From Pleurostoma richardsiae (taxonomy: Eukaryota > Ascomycota > Sordariomycetes > Calosphaeriales > Pleurostomataceae), in contig JANBVO010000003.1 in assembly GCA_030052745.1 (NCBI GenBank), forward strand, positions 1,984,001 to 2,048,000: a stretch of DNA of 64,000 nucleotides, written 5' to 3'. The notes below the pieces were generated by a model. It did no database searches, was not told the DNA's origin, and saw nothing but the letters and a program-made list of their open reading frames with translations. Below are positions 34,233 to 44,433 of the stretch, piece after piece. The position numbers were made by a program, and so were the translations under genes. How positions within the stretch are numbered: position 1 is the stretch's first letter; every line of letters begins with the position of its first letter.

Positions 34233-35170
34233 ATGTCATCTACTCTTCCTTCTCCCACTCGTGTGGTGCTATCCAACGACCCCATTCGCCCATCCGATGG
34301 CAAGCGCTACGATGAACCTGGCGTTGAGGTGGCTGTCCATACCCTGGAGCCGGAGCCTGTCTTTGGAGGAATCCTCAAGCGAGTGACTATCGGAACTCAC
34401 GCCGCCGTCCCAACGACCAATGACGGGCCGTAAGTCCCCTCCCTCATATCCGCGCCTCTATCATGGTGCCACTATTCGGCTCCAGTCCACCGGTTGCGCC
34501 CCTGTGCCCGATCCGCTGCATCGCTTGTGCCAGTCGTTAATCTGAGACATTTCGGCAGGATGCATCTGGATGCCGTTCCTGGCGCTGGCGTAGTCCTTCC
34601 CGGAGGCGCAAACATCTACTACTTGGATTTTGCGCCAGACAGTGAAGTCCCTATGGTATGATTTAGATTCCAACCCGCGTTCTCGAACGCTGTACCTATG
34701 GAGTAGCCTGGTAACACGCGGCAAGCTGAAGTCTCGCTGACATGTGGCGACACCAGCACCGGACGACCTCGACAGACTACGTCATCATCGTCGAAGGCAC
34801 TCTGACGGTCCTGTCGCCGACTGGCCCGTTCAATGTTGTCGACGGAAAGGGTACTTACCAGGTCAGTGAGACTGTCTGCCGTGCCGGGGACGTCGTGACA
34901 CAGCGAGGGTCTATGCATGCGTAAGTTCGTTCACCTTGACTGAGGACAATGTTGCGTCTCGGTCTCTTCTTCGGAGCGATGGGAGACTGTGGCACGGCGC
35001 AGATAACCGTATGTGCAAGATGCTAACATCTCATTACTCCGCGCAGCTGGGCAAATCGGACCGACAAGTGGGTGCGCCTGATCTGTGTCGTTCTTGCGGC
35101 GAGCCCGGCCCGCGTGGACGTCGAAGGAGAAGGGGAGACCAAGCAGTTCGAGGAACGGTGGCTGCAATGA
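34233..35170 (+). CDS. Cupin-2 domain protein
   Basis: Small single-cupin protein, 193 residues, four exons in phase: 34233-34429, 34559-34655, 34757-34920 and 35047-35170. The cupin core reads MHRTTSTDYVIIVEGTLTVL, where motif 1 (G(X)5HXH..E type) keeps the H and E but not the full metal triad, and CRAGDVVTQRGSMHAWANR, where motif 2 (G(X)5P..H type) keeps the His. Fungal members with the same VVTQRG(S/T)MHAW(A/R)N block are annotated as cupin-domain proteins of unknown role, some inside secondary-metabolite clusters and others linked to small-molecule isomerases or oxygenases. No signal peptide, so cytosolic. Introns 2 and 3 have normal GTATG and GTAAG donors. The weak motif 1 leaves catalytic function open. 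Confidence 0.85.
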
Positions 35171-37027
35171 ACTATGGTCTCTCTATGTGGCTGCTGCTTG
35201 CGGCAGCCGCTGTGCGGTAGCTGATGTCGTGTAATCTGTCAAGCCTCCTTAGCCAGGGGAACGTGTAACCATTCACTCTATCTCCATCCCGATGGGATGC
35301 GCTCCAGCCTGCTCTCAGCCCTACCGGGCGTGCTTATAGACCGGACACGGCAGCTTCAAATGGCAGAGATGCTTGTCAAACAGTCCATAACGGCCATACT
35401 CCCGGTGTCTCTGTTTCAGATCTTGCGTGGATGAGATCGCGAGTGCGCCTCAAGTTCCACCAATCACCAAGCTCTCGGTGGAAAGGTCTTCTCCGTGCCG
35501 CGGCATGGAACCATACCAACTCCCGCCTTTCTCGCCGCTGGAGATTGGGTCCTGATACGAGGGCTGACCCGCGTGCAGGTGTTTGCCACCTAACAGAGAT
35601 AACGGGGGAGCGGGACGGCGGGCAGGCCGGATGAAATCCAATGTCGCCGGCAGTACGGCAGAACAGGTGGCTCCCCCCGGCCCAGACCCTCTTTCAATGC
35701 GACAGCCCCGACAGCTAAGGTAGGTAGGTAGTCAAGCCACTCGCTAGTTGACTCTCATTTCTCATCATTTCTTTCATTTTTTGATCCTAGAAGTACAGTG
35801 GCTGCCTTGGTCACCTCGCCGAGAGAATCGCGCTTATTCTCTCCGTCTCTGACTCTTCCTCCTCGGCCTACCTGACGCGGCCCACAGCTGGATAGGCGCA
35901 AGAAGCCTGTTTTCCTTCCGTCTCACAATGACACCTGACAGCAGGAGTGACAGGCAACAGCCGAGGCAGGCGGGGGCGATCGAGAAAGCTCTCTAAGCCT
36001 CATATTTGCGCCGCATCCGAAAATAATCGCCTGAGATCCTACAGGGCTGAGATGGCATCACAAGGCCACTCAACGCGTGCGGTCCGTTGTGGAGGGCCAC
36101 AAGACGTCATCTCGCCGCCCATCGCTTCCGGCCGACCCGTCCCGGGTCGCTGGGTCGTCCCCCCCGTTCCTGCCTCCGCCGAGCGGAAGCGCTCACAGGA
36201 GGTCCTGGATTCGTGGTCGAGTGCGGTGAGGGGCTCGTCATCCTCGCGAGGTCGCCCAGTGACATCCCAATTACTCTTCTTCCCACACCATTCCCCCCCC
36301 CCCCCCCCCGCCCGTTGGAGCTCTTCGTCTCGTCTTCCTTCCGGCAACTATCGTTTAATTCGAGTCATGGTGGGCCAACCCCTTGTCCGAACTCATCGCG
36401 CTCGATCCTGGAGGATCAATACGCTATGGATATGCCCCTTTGTTATCAAGAGGTGACCACAACGTCGTCAGCCAGTGTACTAGCGTACAAGACGAAACCC
36501 TGCTCTGCTTAGCAAACGGGCTGAGGCAACAACTCCTTCAGAGTGATGCAGGCCAGTTGATGTCGCTCCTGGACGGCGGTTACACCGGCGAAGGGGGCAG
36601 TAGAACGTGGGACGGTGGCGTTAAGGGGGGATTAAGGGTGGTCCCTTCATCTTCGCCATGTTGTTCTGGGTCGAACTTCCGGCCGAATGTGTCTATCTTG
36701 GGTGCAAGCGCAACCTCTACGCCTGTTGGTGTAGGTGTCTCCGTCTCTGTCTGCCTATTATCAATCTCAGTCTGCTCAACCTTTCAATGGGAACAGGCAG
36801 ATATAAGACTTCCCCTAGACTCCTCAGGGGGGCCCGTGATGCGTCGTAGCCTAGCGCTAAGCTTTTGGAGTCCTAATTCTATAGAGTCTCCTAACAGTTT
36901 CCTGAGACTTCGTTCCTCCGTTTGACCCTAGTCTTCTTTTCCCCAAACTGCGCTCAGTTCCTTGAGGTCTTTTTCAGGCAGCTATTCTTCCTGTTGGAGT
37001 GTCTTCAAGACGCGATCAGTTCTGACG
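35171..37027. other. Intergenic, 1.9 kb
   Basis: No gene recognised. Overlapping ORFs on both strands around 36000-36500 have no motifs. A 17-nt C homopolymer lies inside. Confidence 0.4.
36293..36309. repeat. C17 homopolymer
   Basis: Seventeen consecutive C residues. Its length should be treated with caution because sequencing and replication both slip on such tracts. Confidence 0.9.
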
Positions 37028-37390
37028 ATGAGCCTCCCTCACTGGACTATCAGTGGATGGCAGAACGAAGACGAAGCCATGGTCTGCAACTTTGTCAGAG
37101 CATGGCCGCTTGACATACTCCGAGAGGCACCCGAGAAGACAAGCTACTCAGTCAACTGCCCCATTTCCGCGCCGTATCCCGACCCGCCACCCAGCCCCAC
37201 ACCGCGACGACCTGGCCCCCTTAGACCGGCTCCGAGGCCACCTACGCCTCCCGCGTCTCCGAGCTGGCTACCCGACCCTCCGCCGAGTCCGACACCTCGA
37301 CCACGTCCCGGTCCCTTGGGTCCGGGACCGAATCCTCGCCCACCCACCCCGCCTGACTCGCCGCGGCGGTGTGTGATGTTGTGCAATTAG
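37028..37390 (+). CDS. Possible proline-rich protein with two-fold repeat
   Basis: ATG-to-stop ORF of 120 codons. The second half contains two copies of a Pro-rich unit: PDPPPSPTPRRPGPL..RPPTPPASP and PDPPPSPTPRPRPGPLGPG..RPPTPPDSP. At DNA level the two copies have drifted mostly at third codon positions while the protein is kept, which argues for selection on a protein. The complementary frame would encode a Gly-rich repeat (GVGLGGGSG twice) that is conserved equally well, so the strand is not proven; that frame has no ATG near its start, which favours the plus strand. No signal peptide. It may be one exon of a longer gene. Family unknown. Confidence 0.35.
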   Translation: MSLPHWTISGWQNEDEAMVCNFVRAWPLDILREAPEKTSYSVNCPISAPYPDPPPSPTPRRPGPLRPAPRPPTPPASPSWLPDPPPSPTPRPRPGPLGPGPNPRPPTPPDSPRRCVMLCN

Positions 37391-38939
37391 TGTTACTGTT
37401 AGTGCGGCTGTCTGTTCAAGGAGACTGGGAGAAACTCGAGCCTTGGTGCTTCTGCTCCTCTCTTCGCCATGGCCTATGCCGAGCGCTTTTCTTTCGGACC
37501 CGTTTCTCGGGGAAGCCTACAAGCTCCAGTCGGACTCTGTCACCACTCAGTGTGCGGCGATCCAGCACCGCTTGTTGAGCCCCCGAGACTTATTCTTTCC
37601 CTTATTCCGAAGCCGACAGCATTGATTCCTTATACGCCTACCCCAAGATCTGCAGGAAGCCCGGAAACAGCGGCAGCATCACTGAGGCATTGAGTTCTCC
37701 TCTTACTCTGATTCTTCACTTCGTCACCTTCCATTCTTCCCCCAATGACATACCAGCATTGCCCTGGTCTCACAGCCATGTGCTGCGAACGCGAGTCGTC
37801 GGATCACTGAACATCTCCGGATAACATTGGTTGACTATAGAAGTACAATCCCTACTGATGAATATGGGAAGACTCTGGTTGTGGTGTCTTCAATACCATG
37901 CTCCGACTGTTTCAGGGGGCTTCTGTTCTTCGTCGGCAGTGGCCCCGCTGTGAAGCATGGTATAGCTGCTGGCAAGGATGGATGTTGGACGGACTCTCGA
38001 CTCTCTGCTGGACGGAGAACGGGACAATTTACTCACAGCTCATTTTATCATTTAAGTTTCCTGCCAATGTTGTTTTGTTGTAGTATCTTCATCTTGTTTC
38101 CTTACTGTCCGTTGTCTGCTCTCTGCATCCGGGCCCGGTCTTGGGGCTCATAAGCGTTGCATAGAAAATCAGACTGTTAGAGAGTCTCGCCGGTGCATAT
38201 CACAGCTCTGTCCCGTACCCCCAGTCAATGACCTGCATCTTTTTTCCTTTTGGATGGGGATAGTCGCCGTTGCTTTTGCTCATTATACTGTCTTTGCAGC
38301 AGCATTACTGGTAGCATAGCATCAAAGCATTACAGCATTGGTACCGGCACTGGCCTGTTATCCATGTGCTTGGCTGGCCAGGACCAGAGAAATAGGCTTG
38401 AGCCAACTTTCTTGGCCGAACTGCCCTGGTCTAATGATCACCTACCATGTACAGCAACTGCTCCCCTTCTTGACTGTCGACGATCAAAGAAGGATGTACT
38501 AAGTACTGTGCTGAATATGTGGCTGGGCATCCACTCTGCACCGCCACATGCATCGTCAGATCATCACCAGAAGATAAGCTGATAAGCTCCACCTTAATCA
38601 GCGATAAGCCGACAGAAAGAAAAAAAAAATCTTAGAGAGAAAAGGGAAATGAGGGGAGGCGGGCGGCAAAAGTTCCCCCCATCCATTCTTATGCCCAAGC
38701 TGGGCCCCCGGTAAACCGCCTCTACCAACAATATTATCCTGCTTCATCTCGTGTTTGTTACTGCTGTCACAGACGCGGCATCAGTTACTCCACGCTTTGT
38801 AGAGGGCGTTTCCTGCCCTCTTCCTCTCCTCTCTCCCCTCCTACCCCTCTCTGGTCGCTCCCTGTCTATATTTGCAGCGAGCGTCTTCCCCACGGAGATG
38901 CCTCATCCCGTCTCACCTCCGTCGCACCCGCTGCCGACC
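37391..38939. other. Intergenic upstream of NEW1
   Basis: Promoter and likely 5' UTR of the NEW1 gene. A strongly pyrimidine-rich tract (about 38816-38855) lies close to the start, common in highly expressed fungal genes, and a GATA-box cluster is listed separately. No gene recognised. Confidence 0.45.
38573..38608 (+). promoter_or_regulatory. Cluster of three GATAAG boxes
   Basis: GATAAG occurs at 38573, 38581 and 38603, three same-strand copies in 36 bp and about 335 bp before the NEW1 start. GATA factors (AreA/NIT2 and siderophore repressors) bind paired GATA sites in fungi. Function is inference. Confidence 0.4.
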
Positions 38940-41900
38940 ATGATCGCCAAATCTGCAGACCCTGCAGCCCCGTCCCAGGCCGATGTCTCGGCTCTGCTCA
39001 CCACAATCTTCGCGGCTCCCACCTCTTCCGCCTCGATTGACGCGTCTTATGCGCTCTGCGACCTGCTCCTGAACGCCCCGACCGTCGGCTTCCGTGGCCT
39101 CCAGCAGTACGGAGTCCTCGCTGAGGTCAAGAAGGCTGCTGCCGACAAGAAGAGCGGCCTGCGACGGGAGAGTGCCCAGAACCTCCTTGGCGCGCTGTTC
39201 GAGCGCTTCCCTTCCCGCCAGCCCATCAGCGAGGTCATCTTCCTGCTCCAGGATGGCGGCATGGTTGCCTGCGCGCTCGATGCGCTGGCCGATAAGGGCA
39301 CGGTCGTGCGCGATGCGGCACAGTACGGCCTCGACGCGCTCTTTGGCCAGCTGAGCCCTGAAGCCCTCGTTGTTGGGCTCCTCCCTGCTCTGACGGCCTA
39401 TCTATCCAAGAGGACCGGCAAGTGGCAAGGCACCGTCGGCGCCTTAAAGCTGCTGCAGAAGATGGCCGATAAGGCTAAGCTTGAGTTTGGTGGCACCAAG
39501 GAGGAGGCTCAGGAGAAGGACCTTCTGCGCGAGGCCATGGGCACCAAGCTTGCCAGTCTCATTCCCATTGTAGAGAACGCCATGCACGACCTCAAGTCTG
39601 AGGTTGAGAAGCAGGCTGTCCATACAATGAACTCTCTCACCAACCTCCTATCTAACGACGACGTCGCCCCTCGCATCCCTCTGCTACTCGACTCGATGCA
39701 CCACCCCTCGGCCCAGAGCCTCCAGAAGGCCATCCACGCCTTATCACAGACGACCTTTGTCGCCGTTGTTACGTCGCCCGTTCTCGCGCTCCTCACCCCC
39801 TTCCTCGAGCGGTCCTTGAACACGCCGGCAACTCCCCAAGAAGTCTTGCGACAGACTGTCGTCATTACCGAAAACTTGACCAAGCTGGTGCACGACCCGA
39901 TCGAAGCCCGCACCTTCTTGCCGAAGCTCAAGCCCGGTGTGAAGAGCGTTGTTGACCGAGCATCGCTGCCTGAAGTCCGAGAAATCGCAACAAGAGCGCT
40001 AGCCGTGATGGATAAGGCTATGGCTACAGAGAAAGAGGTTCACGAGCGCACAAGCGCCGAGGACGTTGCCAAGATCGTGGATGCTGAGATCAAGAAGAAC
40101 AATGGCTTGGCCGGCGATCTCGATGCTTATAAGATGGTGCGACCCTACATTTGCGAGCAGGTTGCTGAGGATGTCAATCATCGCCAGGTCACTCGGATCT
40201 CCGTCCGGATTGCTCCATACTTGAAGGATATCATGGCTAAGCCTGATGCGCACGAGGCTGTCGCGTCTGCCGTTCAGAAGTACTACGTTGACGAAGACCA
40301 CCGGAAGTATGGCGAGCCGGAGAAGGAGGACGATGGCGAAGTCGAGATTGTCAACGCCGATTTCTCGCTCGCCTACGGCGGTATGCTTCTGCTCTCCCAC
40401 ACCAACCTCAGGCTGCTGAAGGGCCATCGCTACGGACTGTGCGGCCGCAACGGTGCCGGGAAGTCCACCCTAATGAAGAGCATCGCCGGTGGTAAGCTGG
40501 AAGGTTTCCCGCCCCAGGACGTGCTGCGGACGTGCTATGTCGAGCACAACCAAGGTGAGGATGCCGACATTAGCATCCTGGACTTCATGGTCAAGGATCC
40601 GACCATCGCCAAGGAAGGAAGGGAGCGCATCTCCTCCGTCCTCGCTGAGTTCGGCTTTACCGCTGGTCCCGAGGGACGGCAGGCTCAGAAGGTCGGCTCG
40701 CTCTCCGGAGGCTGGAAGATGAAGCTCGCCCTCGCCCGTGCGATGCTGCAGAGGGCTGATGTCCTGCTGCTGGACGAACCTACTAACCACTTGGACGTCG
40801 ACAACATCAAGTGGCTGGAGAACTACCTGAAGTCACACACAGACATTACCAGCTTGATCGTGTCCCACGACTCTGGCTTCCTGGATAACGTCACCACCGA
40901 CATCTACCACTATGAGCCGGGCAAGAAACTTGGCCACTTCAAGGGCAACCTTGCTGCTTTTGTCGAGGCTCGTCCCGAGGCCAAGAGCTACTACACGCTG
41001 TCTGCTAGTAACGTGCAGTTCAAGTTCCCGCCTCCGGGTATCTTGACCGGAGTCAAGTCTCAGACGCGCGCCATCATCCGGATGACGAACGTGAACTTCA
41101 CCTATCCTGGCGCCCCCAAACCATCCTTGAGCGACGTCTCCTGCCAACTGTCTCTGTCATCCCGTGTCGCCATCATTGGCCCGAACGGTGCCGGCAAGTC
41201 CACGCTCATCAAGCTGCTCACCGGCGAGGTCATCCCTACCTCCGGCAAGGTTGAGAAGCATCCCAACCTCCGTATCGGCTACATCAAGCAGCACGCTCTC
41301 GAGCACGTGGAGATGCATCTCGAGAAGACTCCCAACCAGTACCTGCAGTGGCGGTATGCGCATGGCGATGATCGAGAGGTGCACATGAAGCAGACAAGAA
41401 TCTTGTCTGACCAGGACCGCGCCCAGATGGAGACCACCATTGACGTCGGCGACGGTAAGGGAGCGAGGCAGATCGAGGCTCTCGTGGGTCGGCAGAAGTA
41501 CAAGAAGACTTTCCAATACGAAGTGTAAGTCATCAGAAACTCCACGCGCAAAAGTGTATAGCAGCTTGCTGACGAAATTGTTACAGAAAATGGAAAGGCT
41601 GGCTTCCCAAGTTCAACACCATGATCAGCCGCGAGACGCTTCTGGAGCGCGGCTTCCAGAAGCTGATCCAAGAGTTCGACGACCACGAGGCCTCGAGAGA
41701 GGGTCTCGGCTACCGTGAGCTGCAGCCCTCGGTCATCTCGAAACACTTCGAGGACCTCGGCCTGGACCCGCAGATTGCCAACCACAACGAGATTGGCTCG
41801 CTTTCCGGCGGCCAGAAGGTCAAGGTCGTCATCGCCGGTGCCATGTGGAACAACCCGCATCTGCTGGTGCTAGACGAGCCGACTAACTTCCTGGACCGTG

Positions 41901-42337
41901 ACTCGCTCGGCGGCCTTGCCGTTGCCATCCGTGACTTCAAGGGCGGTGTAGTCATGATTTCCCATAACGAGGAGTTCGTTGGCGCCCTGGCTACAGAGCA
42001 GTGGCACGTCGTCGACGGGCGCGTCACGCACCGCGGACACGCGGCCGTGTCGCTCGACCGCTTCGAGGACAGCCGACCGGGCAGCGCCCTCAACAGTGGG
42101 CTCAACAGCGGCGTCGCGAGCACGGCCGCCAGCAGCGCGGTGTCGAGCGCCGTCAACAGCGGCGTGGAGGACAACATCGGCAAGGACGACATGAAGTTCA
42201 GGGCCAGGAAGAAGAAGAAGATGACCAAGAAGGAGCTCAAGGAGCGCGAGGTCCGCAGGCGGTTGCGTCACATCGAGTGGCTTAACAGCCCCAAGGGCAC
42301 TCCGCACCCGCCCGACACGGACGACGAGGATAATTAG
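38940..42337 (+). CDS. NEW1: New1/Elf1-type ABCF ATPase (EF3 family)
   Basis: Cytosolic twin-ATPase of the fungal eEF3 family. Yeast New1 binds ribosomes and helps termination and recycling at certain C-terminal codons; the fission-yeast relative Elf1 is linked to mRNA export. Two exons, 38940-41524 and 41587-42337, 1111 residues. Order: HEAT-like helices (residues about 15-330), first ABC domain with GRNGAGKST (about 502), LSGGW and LLLDEPTNHLD; second with GPNGAGKST (about 747), LSGGQ and LVLDEPTNFLD (about 958). Between Walker A2 and LSGGQ sits a chromodomain-like insert, YEVKWKGWLPKFNTMISRETL, then a C-terminus ending IEWLNSPKGTPHPPDTDDED. That insert and tail match New1, not eEF3. The Gln/Asn/Tyr-rich prion segment of yeast New1 is absent. 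A Ser/Ala-rich linker (LNSGLNSGVASTAASSA) follows the second ATPase. An alternative in-frame ATG lies at 38898. Confidence 0.9.
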
Positions 42338-42870
42338 GCGGGGGAGTGTGTTAGATGCATGGAAACAACTTGGAGATGTATGCACGTCGATGCTTTGACA
42401 AGCGAGATCGGGTCCTCTTATAGACTGGGTTTAGTTAGAGAAGCAGCTGGTCAGGGAGGATCATTGCGGAAAGAGTTGGGGCATGCTTTATTACAGGCGT
42501 TTGATCATAGACGGGTGGCTTACGGACTGTCAGACAAGACATGATCTTTACGAATGGATAGCATTTTCACACATTTCTCATACCTTGTCCATCACATGGA
42601 TGGTCGTTGGGCCTTTGTATTCCCGTCCAACTACCTTCCCTACCCAAGCTGAAGTCTAATAAGTCGTAAACATTATGTCCATTTCTCGTGTCCTCCGCCG
42701 AAACCTAACCACAAGATCGTCGCCGTAAGAAACATTACAAGTTATTAGCTACGATATTTGTACGTAAGGTAGTCGAAGGTGAAACCGCGAAGGGCGGCAA
42801 ATGGGTATACTTTTCCAACTCGCCCTGTCCTCCCTCATCTGCGGCCCTTCAGAAACTCTTTCATCACATC
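42338..42870. other. Convergent 3' region of NEW1 and fasciclin genes
   Basis: 533 bp between two converging genes, expected to hold both 3' UTRs. Nothing else seen. Confidence 0.5.
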
Positions 42871-44433
42871 TCACACCACAGCCGCCATCGCCAGCATGCC
42901 CATCCCAACCATACCGGCCCCAGCCAGACCGGTGCACCTCGGCGGCGTAAGCATGCCGCCGGCGCCCCTGCTCGACGCGCTCCCGGCAGTCGTCGTCGTC
43001 CTGCTGGACGTCGTGCTCGTGGCCTCGCTCGTGCTGTTCGCGCTGGCCGTCGTGGTGACGGGGCAGTCGCTCGTGCACGGCAGCGCGGTGGTGAACGGCA
43101 CGGCGACGCGCGACCCCGTGGAGCTGGCGCCGCTGACGGGGAACACGGGCGCCTGGGTGCCGAGCGAGGGGTTCGGGCGGGCGGCCGCCGCGTCCGGGTT
43201 CAGCACGTTGTCGATCATGTGCACGACGCCGTTGGCGACCAGGATGTCGGGCTGCACGAGCTGCGCGCTGTCGACGTAGCGGTTGTTGCCCGTCTGCGTG
43301 ATCAGCACGTCCAGGGAGCTGCCCGCCGCGTCCTTGGCCAGCGTGGTCAGCCGCGTGCCGTTGCTCAGGTCCGGCGAGCCGACCAGCCGGCCGGGGATCA
43401 CGTGGTAGGACAGCACGCGGGCGAGGTCGTCGCGCGCCAGGCCCGAGAGCGTGCCGGCCAGCAGCTGGAAGGCGGCGTTGCGCGGGGCGAAGATGGTCAC
43501 GTTGGGGGTCTCGGCGAAGGTCTCGACCAGCCCCGCGGTGTACAGCGCGCCCAGGAAGGCCTTGAGGTCACTGTAGGCGTCGCGGCAGGTGGGCTCGAGG
43601 CGCGAGGGCGGCACGAGAAGCGTGTCGACCACCTGCACCAGTCCGCCCGTGAAGGCAAGGTCCTGGTCCAGCAGCGTCGAGCGCGCACCCTCACCCGTGG
43701 TGAAGACCACCGTGTCGCCGGGCTGGCTGTTGATGATGACGCGCTGGCCGCCCGTGACGTTAGTCCAGGCGGGGTCCTTGAGGAGACTTGCCGCGAAGAG
43801 CGGCGAGCCCTCCGGCACCGAGGCTGTCGCGATGGTACCCTGCAGGATGTGGTACTCCAGGATGTTGGTCACGAGCGTCTGGTTGTCGTTCGACCAACCG
43901 TTGTACTTCTCAAAGGCATCATTGCTGGGCGCGATGATCTGGACACCCTGTCAGCACGGCAGCACAGCTTCTGGAAGGGATTGGTTCATCATGCGCAGAG
44001 AAGGGCAGAAGCAAGTTCGCGGCGCTGCACTACAGGGGCTGACGGCGGCCGCCGCGAAAACTCTTGGCGCCGCCGGATCGGGCTGCATCGTGAACAAGGG
44101 ACTGTAAGACGGAACTTAGCTTACCGTGACGCCGGCGTAGTTCGGCAGTTGGAGGAGAATGTTGGGGTATTTCTGTAAGCGGGAGACGTCAGCCAAGATT
44201 CCAACGGCAACGGTCTCTCATGCCCAATGCCTGGACTGTCGTGAGAGAGGCCCGGTAGCCACCGTGCTGTCAGCGCGGATACATACCTGGATGAGCGTAT
44301 AGTAGGTCGACAAGTCCTTGTTCCCTGAAAGGATCGTTCCCAGATCCTTAGTATCGTCGGCGCGCACGACAGCCGGCCCAGCGAGGGCGGCGACGAGGCC
44401 CAGGAGGGCAGAAGGGAGCCCGGAGACCTTCAT
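42871..44433 (-). CDS. Fasciclin (FAS1) domain protein, GPI type
   Basis: Predicted cell-surface adhesion protein. Three exons on the minus strand: 44433-44287, 44172-44125 and 43938-42871, 420 residues. The signal peptide begins MKVSGLPSALLGLVAALAG and ends near VVRA. Two FAS1 domains follow: the first has TIIAPSNDAFEKYN, LEYHILQG and GLVQVVDTLLVPP, the second NVTIFAPRNAAFQLL, LSYHVIPG and NGVVHMIDNVL, each keeping the H1 and H2 boxes of the family. A Ser/Thr-rich stalk (STSEATSTTSSRTTTT) leads to a hydrophobic C-terminus ending MGMLAMAAVV, a GPI signal. Third-exon acceptor choice is ambiguous: two AGs nine bases apart would add or drop GVQ in frame; the downstream one was chosen because the branch site is too close to the first. 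The start at 44433 is the first ATG of the frame. Confidence 0.9.

Noticed and set aside
38940-42337. Canonical translation elongation factor eEF3
   Set aside because: The insert between Walker A2 and LSGGQ and the C-terminal tail match New1/Elf1 instead.
43219-44178. 319-codon plus-strand ORF
   Set aside because: Antisense shadow of the fasciclin gene, with no domain and spanning its introns.
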